The notes below the pieces were generated by a model, which was not told where the DNA came from, did not search any database, and saw only the letters and a list, made by a program, of their open reading frames with translations. Shown here piece by piece: positions 32,959-42,402 of a stretch of 64,000 bases of DNA. The position numbers were made by a program, and so were the translations under genes. The first letter of the stretch is position 1. Each line of letters begins with the position of its first letter. The DNA comes from Fibrobacter sp. (GTDB lineage: Bacteria > Fibrobacterota > Fibrobacteria > Fibrobacterales > Fibrobacteraceae), in contig JAKSIF010000010.1 of the NCBI GenBank assembly GCA_024398965.1, positions 1 through 64,000 on the forward strand. Reading direction: 5' to 3'.

Positions 32959-33858
32959 TCCATCGTAGAAATCCTTCCTGGTTCTACGCCAACCACCAAC
33001 TTCAACAGTAACATTCCTTAATCCCTGATTCCAGGAGAAATGCGCACCCAAAAGGCCCTTGCCATATCCAAGGGATTCCTTTTCCACCGTGTTGTGGCTG
33101 CGCAGATAACCGGTCCTGTAGTAAGTACTTTCAAAGACAAGGGCAAGGTTTTCATTCAAGGGGAAACGTCCGTAGGTTTCCAGAACAACCAGGAAATCAC
33201 GGCTGAACACAGGGATATTCAACTTGTAGTCGTAGCTCTTGCCGTCATAGTCCGTACTGACGTCTGACAAGATATAGTGAAGAACCAAGCCAAGAACAGA
33301 GCCTCTCGGGAACGAATAGTTCAAGCCCACATTCATATCGAAAAGCTGAACATAGTCAAACTCTGCGTCATCGTCCCAAACATTGTCGACGATATAGTCG
33401 GCGTTCCAAGTATCGGCGATTTTTCCGCCGTCAGCCACATCGGCTGTCACCATTTCAAGGTTCGACTTGAAGTACAGGTAACTCTCATAGGTAAAGTTGG
33501 CCTCGATCTGGGGGTTCATCTTGAAGGGACGAAGACCGATTCCTGCAGAGTACCCCCCATAGAAGGGAGAAAGATCCACGGAAGCATCCATGCGCAGATA
33601 GGTGGGTGTACGGCCAAGTCGCTCGCCATAGGACAAGGTATCCAGCGGTTCCAGCCACGTAAAGTTCACTGCGCCTTCGGCCTGAGGTAGCCACTGACCC
33701 CAGACAAAAGGGGTATTTGCGCTGAAGCCCCAGGACATATTCGGACCGTAACGGAATCCGCTTTGCGCACTTTCGTTAAAGCCGAAGGCATGAAGATTGC
33801 CTACGGCGAAGGCCATAACCAGGCCCAAAAGTTGCAAAATGTTCCTAAACTTCAGCAT
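32878..33858 (-). CDS. Putative outer-membrane beta-barrel protein
   Basis: A 326-residue protein with a signal peptide (MLKFRNILQLLGLVMAFAVG to HAFG). Alternating amphipathic strands rich in Tyr/Phe/Asn and Asp-containing turns run throughout (YSAGIGLRPF, IEANFTYESYLYF, NVGLNYSFPRGSVLGLVLHY, NLALVFESTYYR, GAHFSWNQGL). The strand IQLEYQGYFSF would be a normal barrel C-terminus with a terminal Phe, but eight extra residues (PFHRNFSE) follow it and run into the oppositely oriented neighbour. Function unknown. Confidence 0.7.
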   Translation of the reverse strand: MLKFRNILQLLGLVMAFAVGNLHAFGFNESAQSGFRYGPNMSWGFSANTPFVWGQWLPQAEGAVNFTWLEPLDTLSYGERLGRTPTYLRMDASVDLSPFYGGYSAGIGLRPFKMNPQIEANFTYESYLYFKSNLEMVTADVADGGKIADTWNADYIVDNVWDDDAEFDYVQLFDMNVGLNYSFPRGSVLGLVLHYILSDVSTDYDGKSYDYKLNIPVFSRDFLVVLETYGRFPLNENLALVFESTYYRTGYLRSHNTVEKESLGYGKGLLGAHFSWNQGLRNVTVEVGGWRRTRKDFYDGSLAQKFLIQLEYQGYFSFPFHRNFSE

Positions 33859-33939
33859 TTCAGTGTAAAATTAAAAATAAATTCCTCCATTGGCCGATTT
33901 AATTCTTATTTTGTGGTCATCAAATTTAGAGGAGATTAT

Positions 33940-34380
33940 ATGAAGCTTTCTCATCTATGCGTGCTCGGCATCAGCGCCCTCATGTTCTGGGGCTGCGCCA
34001 GTCGCTATTCCTCCCCCATTCTGATTGAACGCGGTGAAGGACGCAAGGAATACGAACGCGAATACTTCGCCATCAAGGAAAGTATGGGCATCGACAAGCG
34101 CTTGAAGGACGTTTTCAAGCAGGGTTACATTGAAGAAGGCATGACCAACGACATGGTTAACCTTCTTTGGGGACCTCCCGACCATGAAAAGGAAACTTCT
34201 TCCAGCTGCGTTTGGGAATACTACACTCGCGAAGGCAAGCTCATTACCCGCCTTATCTGGAAGCACCCTGACCAGGCTCGTCTGAAGGGTTACGAAGGCG
34301 AATGGATTCTGGAAAAGATCGAAGGCGACCGCTACGGTGGATCTCCGGCTCCTCAGTCCAAGCACTCCAGCAACTACTAA
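33940..34380 (+). CDS. Lipoprotein with a SmpA/BamE-like domain
   Basis: A 146-residue lipoprotein: signal with lipobox ALMFWGC (Cys about residue 19). The mature region contains IEEGMTNDMVNLLWGPPDHEKET followed by CVWEYYTREGKLITRLIW, the pattern of the SmpA/OmlA (BamE) fold, where a helix with G-x-T precedes LLG-P and a W-x-Y strand. BamE is an accessory lipoprotein of the outer-membrane barrel assembly machine; whether this one plays that part is inference. The ATG at 33940 follows GGAG; the longer ORF upstream overlaps the divergent gene and is rejected. A good terminator follows. Confidence 0.7.
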   Translation: MKLSHLCVLGISALMFWGCASRYSSPILIERGEGRKEYEREYFAIKESMGIDKRLKDVFKQGYIEEGMTNDMVNLLWGPPDHEKETSSSCVWEYYTREGKLITRLIWKHPDQARLKGYEGEWILEKIEGDRYGGSPAPQSKHSSNY

Positions 34381-34403
34381 TCCTAGTTGATTCGGTAATT
34401 TGG

Positions 34404-34435
34404 CAGCTCCGATACGCATCGGGGCTGTTTTTTTT
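34404..34435 (+). terminator. Terminator of the SmpA-like lipoprotein gene
   Basis: Stem CAGCTCCGAT / ATCGGGGCTG (one G-T pair), 4-nt loop, then eight T. Confidence 0.9.
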
Positions 34436-34511
34436 AGCCCGGTCTTCCCCTGGCGGTCCATTTTTACTAAATTTAGCCCGTTAAATTTTTAAACCTCTCA
34501 AGGAGTTAATT

Positions 34512-35273
34512 ATGCGTCAGTATATCATTGCTGGTAACTGGAAGATGAACAAGACCGTTAGCGAATCCGTACAGCTCGCTAAGGACATCGTTGAAGCCGT
34601 TAAGGACGTGAAGAAGACCGAAGTCGTCATCGCTCCAACCTACCTCGCTGCTGCTAAGGTTGCAGACGTCGTTAAGGGCACCAACGTTAAGCTCGCTATC
34701 CAGGACATCCACTGGAAGGACCAGGGCGCATACACCGGTAAGGTTTCCGTTGACATGGTTAAGGAAATCGGCGCAGAATACATCATCATCGGTCACTCCG
34801 AACAGCGTCAGTACTTCCACGAAACCGAAGAAACCGTAAACCTCAAGGTCAAGAAGACTCTCGAAGCCGGCCTCAAGCCCATCATCTGCATCGGCGAAAC
34901 TCTCGACGAACGTAACGGTGGCAAGCTCGAAGCTGTTCTCTCCACTCAGGTTAAGGGCGCTTTCGAAGGCGTTTCCGCTGAAGACGCTGCTAAGTGCGTT
35001 CTCGCATACGAACCGGTTTGGGCAATCGGTACTGGCGTAACTGCTACCGACGAACAGGCTCAGGACACCCAGGCTTTCGTACGTTCCGTCGTTAAGGAAA
35101 TCTACGGCGAAGCAATTGCCGAAGGCATGCGCATCCAGTACGGTGGCTCCATGAAGGGCGCAAACGCTGCTGGCCTCCTCGCTCAGAAGGACATCGACGG
35201 CGGTCTCATTGGTGGTGCAGGCCTCAAGGCTAACACCTTCATGGAAATCATCGCAGCTGCAGAAGCTAAGTAA
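34512..35273 (+). CDS. tpiA: Triosephosphate isomerase
   Basis: A 253-residue TIM barrel interconverting dihydroxyacetone phosphate and glyceraldehyde 3-phosphate in glycolysis. Catalytic set: Asn/Lys in AGNWKMNKT (Lys 13 region), His in IIGHSEQRQ, Glu in AYEPVWAIGTG, the phosphate-gripping loop 6 after it, and YGGSMKGANA near the end. AAGGAG precedes the ATG. Leucine is encoded almost only by CTC, the sign of a highly expressed gene here, and it matches the two tRNA-Leu(GAG) genes close by. secG follows 45 bp later. Confidence 0.99.
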   Translation: MRQYIIAGNWKMNKTVSESVQLAKDIVEAVKDVKKTEVVIAPTYLAAAKVADVVKGTNVKLAIQDIHWKDQGAYTGKVSVDMVKEIGAEYIIIGHSEQRQYFHETEETVNLKVKKTLEAGLKPIICIGETLDERNGGKLEAVLSTQVKGAFEGVSAEDAAKCVLAYEPVWAIGTGVTATDEQAQDTQAFVRSVVKEIYGEAIAEGMRIQYGGSMKGANAAGLLAQKDIDGGLIGGAGLKANTFMEIIAAAEAK

Positions 35274-35318
35274 TTTCCAGCCATTTGAAACTTTTAACTA
35301 CTCAAGGTATATAACACT

Positions 35319-35720
35319 ATGACAACTCTCTTTTGGATCGGTATCGTCCTCCACGTGTTCCTCTGCTTGTTCCTCATGCTCCTCGTTCTGGTTCAGAACG
35401 ACAAGATGGGTGGCCTTGCAGGTCTTGGCGGCATGACTTCTCAGTCCGCCTTCTCCACCGCTGGTGCAGCAACCTTCATCCAGAAGTTGACCCGTGTCGT
35501 TGCTGTTATCTTCTTCCTGGTGGTAATCGGCCTCGGTCTTATCGTTGCTAAGCAGGATCAGACTGTGGAAGAATCCGCCATGCAGAAGGCAACCCGCGAA
35601 AACGCAGCACAGCAGGCTCCGGCAATGCCGGCTCTCCCGACTAACTTCGGCGCACCCGCAGCAACCGATGCCGCACCCGCAGCTGAAGTTCCCGCTGCTC
35701 CCGCACCGGCTGCCGAGTAA
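35319..35720 (+). CDS. secG: Protein translocase subunit SecG with extended Ala/Pro tail
   Basis: A 133-residue inner-membrane subunit of SecYEG. Two membrane segments (about 4-26 and 58-78) flank the conserved cytoplasmic loop GGLAGLGGMTSQSAFSTAGA, the SecG signature. The last 50 residues are an Ala/Pro-rich low-complexity tail (PAAEVPAAPAPAAE end) longer than in most SecG proteins. It lies downstream of tpiA, a frequent neighbour pair, and reads towards tRNA-Leu with no terminator visible between them. Confidence 0.95.
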   Translation: MTTLFWIGIVLHVFLCLFLMLLVLVQNDKMGGLAGLGGMTSQSAFSTAGAATFIQKLTRVVAVIFFLVVIGLGLIVAKQDQTVEESAMQKATRENAAQQAPAMPALPTNFGAPAATDAAPAAEVPAAPAPAAE

Positions 35721-35785
35721 TTAAGGTTTCGAAAGAAGCTTTTGTTGTTGATTGCCGGTGCGCAAGCATCGCAGCCAACAACCGC

Positions 35786-35869
35786 GCGGTCGTGGTGGAA
35801 TTGGTAGACACGCTAGCTTGAGGTGCTAGTGGGAGCGATCCCATGACAGTTCAAGTCTGTCCGACCGCA
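35786..35869 (+). tRNA. tRNA-Leu (anticodon GAG), copy 1
   Basis: An 84-nt class II tRNA. Acceptor stem GCGGTCG / CGACCGC with discriminator A; D arm GGTGGAATTGGTAGACA; anticodon stem CTAGC/GCTAG with loop TTGAGGT, giving anticodon GAG; variable arm; T arm containing GTTCAAGTC. CCA is not encoded. It lies 65 bp after secG with no clear promoter, so it may be processed from a tpiA-secG transcript. Confidence 0.97.
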
Positions 35870-35877
35870 GTAAAAGG

Positions 35878-35903
35878 TCCGTCCCTTTGGGGCGGATTTT
35901 TTT
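35878..35903 (+). terminator. Terminator after tRNA-Leu copy 1
   Basis: Stem TCCGTCCC / GGGGCGGA (one G-T pair), 3-nt loop, then seven T. Confidence 0.85.
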
Positions 35904-35938
35904 ATTTTAGCCCTACGGTTATCGAGGGAGGACGATTC

Positions 35939-36169
35939 ATGATCAAGTTTTTTTTCGCGACAGCTATCTTCATTTGCGGTTGCTCATTAGATTCGGAGCG
36001 TGAGTGCCTAGAAGACAGAGATTTCTGCCTAGACTACGATATCGACCGACAAAACAACTGCATCGACGAAGACGCCTACAAGACTTGCATCCAGAAATAT
36101 TCAAAAAAAGCAATGACTAACGTTGAAGAATTCTGCAAGGACCAAAGCACCTACAAGTGCAGTAATTAG
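35939..36169 (+). CDS. Small cysteine-rich lipoprotein
   Basis: A 76-residue protein. Its N-terminus (MIKFFFATAIFICGCS) is a lipoprotein signal with Cys at 13 and 15. The mature part holds six further Cys residues (EC, FC, NC, TC, FC, KC) in an acidic, polar chain, suggesting up to three disulfides after export. A strong GGGAGG lies before the ATG. A longer ORF in the same frame runs back into the tRNA gene and is rejected. No family recognised. It sits alone between tRNA-Leu copy 1 and murD. Confidence 0.7.
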   Translation: MIKFFFATAIFICGCSLDSERECLEDRDFCLDYDIDRQNNCIDEDAYKTCIQKYSKKAMTNVEEFCKDQSTYKCSN

Positions 36170-36340
36170 CCAGAACAACGCAGCCAATCCGCTGAACAAA
36201 AGAACTGACGGTTGCTAAATTTTACCCCGTTAAAAAGGAAATCCCGTCTAGATCCTTGATTCTATCGGACCTGCTGCCCTCCAGAATGACTGGTCGAGGA
36301 TAACATTGGCCGGGATGACATTTGAAGATAAAGGTTTAAC

Positions 36341-37708
36341 ATGAACAACAATTTGGTTTTTCCCGTTGGTATTCTTGGCTTTGGCGTAGAAGGCCAAAGT
36401 ACGCTTCGTTACCTATTCCGTGAAGGCGTCAAGGAAATCGTCGTAATGGACAAGAACCCGGTGAACTTGCCGGAAGTTCCTGCAGGCGTAAACGTGAAGG
36501 TTTGCAGCGGAGAAAAATACATGGATGGTCTTAAGGATTGCGTAACAGTCGTTCGTTCCGCAGGCGTCTACCCCATGAGTCCAGAACTGTTCGCCTTCCA
36601 GATGAATGGCGGCATGATGACAAGCCAGATTCAGTTGTTTTTAGAACAAACTAAATCAACAAAGACCGTAGGCGTTACCGGTACTTTGGGCAAGGGCAGT
36701 ACCGTCAGCATGATCAGCCACATTCTTGATAAGTGCGGCAAAGCAAATATCATCGGCGGAAACTTCGGCGTTCCTGCGCTGGACCTGCTGGAAGACGATT
36801 CCGCAGACCGCATCAGCATTCTGGAACTTTCCAGCTTCCAGCTGATGACCTTGTCTATCTCCCCGGATGTAGGCGTAGTTCTCCGCGTAAGCACAGAACA
36901 TTTGGACTGGCATAAGACTGTTGAAGAATACCGCGACGCCAAGGCAAATTTGGTACGTTGGCAGAAGTCAGCAGGCACTTGCGTTTACCTGAAGGACGCA
37001 GCCCCCTCCGCAAAGATCGCAAGTGAAAGCCCCGCCCGTAACAAGCTTTCTGTAAGTGTTGCCGACGGCGAAAATGGAAGCAACGACGGCAACGCAGTTA
37101 TCGACGGATCCATCCTTACAATCGGAAACGACAAACTGTTCCTCAGCGATTGCAAGGTCCGCGGCATTTACCAGCTGGAAAACATGGCTGCAGCAACCTT
37201 GGCTTGCACCGCCCTGGGCATCAAGGTGGCGGACGCTTTCGAAGCCCTCAAGAGCTACGAAACCCTCCCCTTCCGTATGGAATTCAAGGGCGAAAAGAAG
37301 GGTATCGAATTCTACAACGACAGCTACGCCACTCGCCCCGACGCAACCATCGCAGCCACCGGCAGCATGAAGCGCCCCTTCGCACTGATTCTTGGCGGTT
37401 CCGAAAAGAACGCCGACTTTACGGAACTTAGCAACATCCTGGTGAAGGACCGCCCGAACCTGAAGCGCGTAGCCCTCATTGGCGCCACTGCAGAACGCAT
37501 GCTTGCCGACCTGAAGAAGGCTGGTGTAGACGCCGCCGGCATCAAGACCGCCATCTTCCCCACCCTGGAAGAAGCCTTTGCAGACAGCCTCGCTATTGGC
37601 GAAGGCGGCACCGTGATCATGAGCCCCGCTTGCGCAAGCTTCGGCCTGTTCAAGAACTACAAGGTCCGTGGCCAGGTCTTCGACAAGCTGGTCGCCGACG
37701 TGAAGTAA
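36341..37708 (+). CDS. murD: UDP-N-acetylmuramoyl-L-alanine--D-glutamate ligase
   Basis: A 455-residue Mur ligase adding D-Glu to the peptidoglycan precursor. N-terminal Rossmann-like UDP-binding domain (GILGFGVEGQSTLRYL); central ATPase domain with GVTGTLGKGSTVSM, ELSSFQL and EHLDWHKT; C-terminal domain with FYNDSYATRPDATIAA, ILGG and MSPACASFGLFKNYKVRG. These blocks identify MurD. Odd point: the P-loop reads GTLGKGST, with a Gly inserted after the Lys and Leu for the usual Asn (GTNGKS/TT), more like folylpolyglutamate synthase. The gene is outside a division/cell-wall cluster. A terminator follows. Confidence 0.93.
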   Translation: MNNNLVFPVGILGFGVEGQSTLRYLFREGVKEIVVMDKNPVNLPEVPAGVNVKVCSGEKYMDGLKDCVTVVRSAGVYPMSPELFAFQMNGGMMTSQIQLFLEQTKSTKTVGVTGTLGKGSTVSMISHILDKCGKANIIGGNFGVPALDLLEDDSADRISILELSSFQLMTLSISPDVGVVLRVSTEHLDWHKTVEEYRDAKANLVRWQKSAGTCVYLKDAAPSAKIASESPARNKLSVSVADGENGSNDGNAVIDGSILTIGNDKLFLSDCKVRGIYQLENMAAATLACTALGIKVADAFEALKSYETLPFRMEFKGEKKGIEFYNDSYATRPDATIAATGSMKRPFALILGGSEKNADFTELSNILVKDRPNLKRVALIGATAERMLADLKKAGVDAAGIKTAIFPTLEEAFADSLAIGEGGTVIMSPACASFGLFKNYKVRGQVFDKLVADVK

Positions 37709-37736
37709 ATCTCTGAACAGAAATCGCAAAAAAATC

Positions 37737-37766
37737 AAGACGGTCTACCTCAAGGCCGTCTTTTTT
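37737..37766 (+). terminator. murD terminator
   Basis: Stem AAGACGG / CCGTCTT with a 12-nt loop, followed by six or more T. Confidence 0.8.
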
Positions 37767-37837
37767 ATAAGGCTTTCAAACATAGCGGAAAAAATCATCC
37801 GTCATTTTCGAACCGTAAAAAAAATTTGAACAAAGAT

Positions 37838-37890
37838 AAAGCTCGGGATTGAATTTGAGGGAACAATTACCGAGCTTTTTAATTTTTTCT
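37838..37890 (+). other. Orphan hairpin with T-run, possible small RNA 3' end
   Basis: Stem AAAGCTCGG / CCGAGCTTT (9 bp) encloses a 23-nt loop and is followed by TTAATTTTTTC. murD already has a terminator about 75 bp earlier and the next tRNA promoter is downstream, so this hairpin terminates no known gene. A short transcript from about 37770 would be one explanation. Confidence 0.35.
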
Positions 37891-37921
37891 AAAAAAAATA
37901 AAGAAAATACGCCCTTATCCC

Positions 37922-37952
37922 TTTACAAGTGTCAAAAGTATTTATATCTTTG
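37922..37952 (+). promoter_or_regulatory. Promoter of tRNA-Leu copy 2
   Basis: TTTACA (37922-37927), 17-bp spacer, then TATCTT, which is also the exact TAnnTTTG element TATCTTTG (37945-37952). The tRNA 5' end lies 38 bp downstream. Confidence 0.6.
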
Positions 37953-37989
37953 TGTCGCTCTCGAAAGAGGGCGTTCCATTAAGGATCTC

Positions 37990-38073
37990 GCGGTCGTGGT
38001 GGAATTGGTAGACACGCTAGCTTGAGGTGCTAGTGGGAGCGATCCCATGACAGTTCAAGTCTGTCCGACCGCA
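37990..38073 (+). tRNA. tRNA-Leu (anticodon GAG), copy 2
   Basis: Base-identical to the copy at 35786-35869 along all 84 nt; identity extends only a few bases into the flanks. Loop TTGAGGT gives anticodon GAG. This copy has its own promoter and its own terminator. Confidence 0.97.
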
Positions 38074-38076
38074 GTA

Positions 38077-38113
38077 GAAAAGACCCAGTGAAAACTGAGT
38101 CTTTTCTTTTTTT
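38077..38113 (+). terminator. Terminator after tRNA-Leu copy 2
   Basis: Stem GAAAAGAC / GTCTTTTC with inner CAG/CTG, then seven T. Confidence 0.85.
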
Positions 38114-38177
38114 GTTTAATCAACAACAGCGAAAAACCCCTTAAAAATAGCGACGAAAAAAGCTATTTTTCTTCTAA

Positions 38178-39314
<1,137 letters not shown>

Positions 39315-39342
39315 ATCTCCTCAAGTTTCCTACGAACTTAAG

Positions 39343-39369
39343 AAGTCCGGCTCACCGCCGGGCTTTTTT
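39343..39369 (+). terminator. tgt terminator
   Basis: Stem AAGTCCGGC / GCCGGGCTT (9 bp, one G-T pair), 5-nt loop, six T. Confidence 0.85.
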
Positions 39370-39380
39370 CCATTAAAAAA

Positions 39381-39400
39381 CCTCCGGCAAGAACCGGAGG
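39381..39400 (-). terminator. Terminator of the GH5 gene
   Basis: Stem CCTCCGG / CCGGAGG with a 6-nt loop. Leftward it is followed by six T. It lies 33 bp past the GH5 stop, back to back with the tgt terminator. Confidence 0.85.
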
Positions 39401-39433
39401 CTTTCTGAGGATAATCTCTATTGAGATTGCTGA

Positions 39434-42205
39434 TTAGCGAAGAGCAATGCGAGTAGTCTTTACATCGCTGCCGCTCATGACGCGAACCATGTAGTTACCG
39501 CTGGCGAGGCCTGCGAGAGAAACCTGATGGTTACCGGCAGACATTTCGGAAACGTTCATGACTACGTGGCCCATCATGTCGAAGATCTGGACCTTCAGAG
39601 CGCCAGACTTGGAAGTCTGAACGTTGAGAGTCATACCCTGGACAGAAATCTTGAGACCGCTGTTAGCAACGCGTGCCGGCTTGATTGCAGAGGGATTGCC
39701 AACGCAGACAACGTCGTCAACGAAGAGGTACGGAATTTCCGGCTGATCGTCGAAGCCCTTGTAGCCCACAACTTCCCAAGCCATCTTCTTGATGGCGGCA
39801 TGGTTAAGATCCTTAGGATCACGAGTCCAGGACGGCTGTTCAATAAGATCCCAGGGCATTACAACCCAGGTCCATTCTGCAGCATCAGCAACTTTATATT
39901 CGTGATATGCATAGTCTTCAACCTGGCCATCCTGAATCTTGAACTTATGGCCAGCACCTCTATAGCGGTAGGCAATACCTTCGCAGGAACTTAAATCAAA
40001 GCCCTTGGAAGTATCTTCAACCATGTTGAGGCCAAGAGCAACAAACGGAGCTTCTGCATATTCAGCCTGTTCCCAGTGAATATCGGTCATACCGACAAAG
40101 CCCTTGCTGCCATTGGTCGGGTCGCCACCGGCAAAGTTGACGATATAGCCGCCCAAAACAGGATCATAGGTATTGGAAATGGTAGACTTACCACCCGGTT
40201 CACTGTCGTTGTATGCATACCAAACACCAGTGGTGTTAGCAACGTGGTCGCCATCTTCGATATCATCGATAATGAAGGCTACAGACGGAGCCGTGGTGGT
40301 GGGTCCAGCAATCACAGAGCTAGAGGAAACAGCAGGAGTAATGCCAGAGGAGGAAGAGCCAGCAATAGGATTGTTGGAAGAGGAGCTGCCCACAACAGGA
40401 GTATTGGAGGAAGAGCTACCAACAACAGGAGTATTAGAAGAAGAAGATGTCGTTGTAGAAGAGCCACCGGTAATAGCCTTGATGGAAACGCCATTGCAAC
40501 GCACATCATCCACATAGAGATAAGGATGAGTCGTCTTCTGCTTGCTATCCGGAACGTCGAGAGCGCCCTTCACCTGCCAACCGAAGGCAGTCACAGCACC
40601 CATGCCCTTGTCCAGGCTAAAGTGAGATGCAACATCGCCCCAGTCTTCCTGAATGAACTGGTCCCAAGAAAGTTCCACTTCCTTCCAGTCATCGGAGCCA
40701 TCCTTGGTCACATAGTGGAAGTTCCAGTTGGTAACCTTGGCAGTTTCCACGCGGAAGTTGTGGCTAGCGCCCTTGAACTTATAGCTAATGGACTTACATG
40801 CGCTCAAGTCGTAGGACTTCTTGGGATTCTTGTCCAGATTCAAACCGATAGTCACGTAGGGAGCGTACTTGTATGCACCCTGGGAGAGCTTAATGTCGGT
40901 AATACCGGCAACATACTTGGAAGTATTCTTATCGCCACCCGGAGCCTTCATAAGAACATCATAAACTTCCTTGCCGTCATCGGAGGTCCACTTCTTGTTG
41001 GAGATGGAGGTGTTGCCCTTACCATCTTCATCGTCGTCGGAATCTGCGAACGCAGACCACCAGCCACCGGTATAGGCGTAATGATCGCCGTCTTCCAGGT
41101 CGTCAATAAGATCAGTGGAAGTGCCGTTAGCAACACCAGTGGAGAAGCCGGAATTGCCACTACCACCGTTACCATTCTGGAGACCGCAATCCTTATAGCC
41201 GGTCTTGCCGTTCATCCAGCCCTTCACCATGGTTCCGGAGGTTTTGTAAGTCAATCCATTATCAAAGGCAAGGTTCTGGAATGCAGCGGAGCCTTCGTTA
41301 ATGGCAGAAGCAGACCAGTTGGCCCAGGAAATCTTATTGGTGTTCATCCAGTTGATCCAAGCCTGGCTTGCAGATTCATTTGCACCACCGTTACCATCGG
41401 CAGAAACGGTACCCCATTCAGAAGCGAACACAGGAACACCCTTGCTCATAGCTTCTTCGGCACGGGAATTGTATCCACCGTTACCCACCTGGTGAGTTGC
41501 TGCGTAAAAGTGCAGAGAACAAGCGTAGTTCTTATCGTTAATGCCAGCAGCGGCACACTGTTCCGGATGGCTGGACCATTCGGGGCTGCCCACCAAAACC
41601 AGATTGTCGGAATACTTACGGATTGTGGAAATCACAGACTTTGCATGGGATGCAACAGTACCCATGTCTGCGCCCACAGGTTCATTCCACACTTCGAAAA
41701 TCACATTGTTATAGGAACCATATTCCTTGGCTGCGTATTCGAAGAATTCCTGAGCCTGAGAAGTCTTACCATTAGCACTTTCGATGTGCCAGTCGATAAT
41801 CACATAGATATCGTTTTCAATGGCTGCGTTAACAACGTTCTTCAACATACCCAGCTGAAGAGTCTTACCATTGTCGGAGCTCAGGTAACCACGGCCCTGA
41901 TCCTGGAACTTTTCATTATCAACACCCATGGCAAAACGAAGAACTTCAATGTTCATTTCGTTCACCATACGGTTCACAGCCTTTTCGGTGTAGAACACCG
42001 TGGAGCTATCCGCAGCATTACTCCAGAAAAGGCTCATACCCTTAACCTGGACTGCAGAGCTTGCATACTGGGGGCAAGAACCAGACAGTTTGCCACTATT
42101 GGCCTTCAGTTCACCATAGGTGCTGACAGGGCCGACACGGCTTGCACTAACAGCCATTGCAGAAGTTGCAGCGGCGAGCAGTGCAGTAGCGATAATCTTC
42201 TTCAT
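39434..42205 (-). CDS. Secreted GH5 endoglucanase with two CBM11-like modules and C-terminal sorting domain
   Basis: A 923-residue protein. Signal peptide (1-20); GH5 domain about 45-345 with DWH at 138-140, the acid/base Glu 175 in FEVWNEP and the nucleophile Glu 263 in FASEWGT. First CBM11-like module from about 372 (IDDLEDGDHYAYTGGWW), then a Ser-rich linker built of about 30-bp DNA repeats (NTPVVGSSSS units). Second CBM11-like module from about 640 (IDDIEDGDHVANTTGVWY). The C-terminal 75 residues (QIFDMMGHVV, SGNYMVRV) form a type IX/gliding-type sorting domain. Expected action is endo-cleavage of cellulose or mixed-linkage glucan outside the cell. The ATG at 42205 follows GAGG; the longer ORF start is rejected. 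Confidence 0.92.
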   Translation of the reverse strand: MKKIIATALLAAATSAMAVSASRVGPVSTYGELKANSGKLSGSCPQYASSAVQVKGMSLFWSNAADSSTVFYTEKAVNRMVNEMNIEVLRFAMGVDNEKFQDQGRGYLSSDNGKTLQLGMLKNVVNAAIENDIYVIIDWHIESANGKTSQAQEFFEYAAKEYGSYNNVIFEVWNEPVGADMGTVASHAKSVISTIRKYSDNLVLVGSPEWSSHPEQCAAAGINDKNYACSLHFYAATHQVGNGGYNSRAEEAMSKGVPVFASEWGTVSADGNGGANESASQAWINWMNTNKISWANWSASAINEGSAAFQNLAFDNGLTYKTSGTMVKGWMNGKTGYKDCGLQNGNGGSGNSGFSTGVANGTSTDLIDDLEDGDHYAYTGGWWSAFADSDDDEDGKGNTSISNKKWTSDDGKEVYDVLMKAPGGDKNTSKYVAGITDIKLSQGAYKYAPYVTIGLNLDKNPKKSYDLSACKSISYKFKGASHNFRVETAKVTNWNFHYVTKDGSDDWKEVELSWDQFIQEDWGDVASHFSLDKGMGAVTAFGWQVKGALDVPDSKQKTTHPYLYVDDVRCNGVSIKAITGGSSTTTSSSSNTPVVGSSSSNTPVVGSSSSNNPIAGSSSSGITPAVSSSSVIAGPTTTAPSVAFIIDDIEDGDHVANTTGVWYAYNDSEPGGKSTISNTYDPVLGGYIVNFAGGDPTNGSKGFVGMTDIHWEQAEYAEAPFVALGLNMVEDTSKGFDLSSCEGIAYRYRGAGHKFKIQDGQVEDYAYHEYKVADAAEWTWVVMPWDLIEQPSWTRDPKDLNHAAIKKMAWEVVGYKGFDDQPEIPYLFVDDVVCVGNPSAIKPARVANSGLKISVQGMTLNVQTSKSGALKVQIFDMMGHVVMNVSEMSAGNHQVSLAGLASGNYMVRVMSGSDVKTTRIALR

Positions 42206-42341
42206 ATCATCCTCATTTTGATTATTCACCAATCCCGCATCAAAGATACATACATATGGAGCAAGTTCCTTGTAATATTTTTGGATACATTTTTCCAGCC
42301 CCTTTAAACGGCATTATGCAAACAAGTTTTTACAGTAAAAA

Positions 42342-42365
42342 TCCCTCTGGAATTGTCCAAAGGGA
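42342..42365 (-). terminator. Terminator of the PL1 gene
   Basis: Read leftward, stem TCCCTTTGGA / TCCAGAGGGA (one G-T pair) with a 4-nt loop and then TTTTT. Between this and the GH5 start, TGGATACATTTTTCCA (42282-42297) resembles the GH43 operator but is one base longer. Confidence 0.8.
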
Positions 42366-42402
42366 ATTATTACCGAGAGAGATTATACCGAATTTTTCGT
42401 CT

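Noticed and set aside
35786-38073. tRNA direct repeats as attachment sites of an integrated element
   Set aside because: No integrase lies between them, the enclosed genes include essential murD, and the base composition is ordinary.
40076-42307. Long + strand open frame antisense to the GH5 gene
   Set aside because: Shadow of the GH5 coding bias; the GH5 frame has catalytic motifs and a signal peptide.
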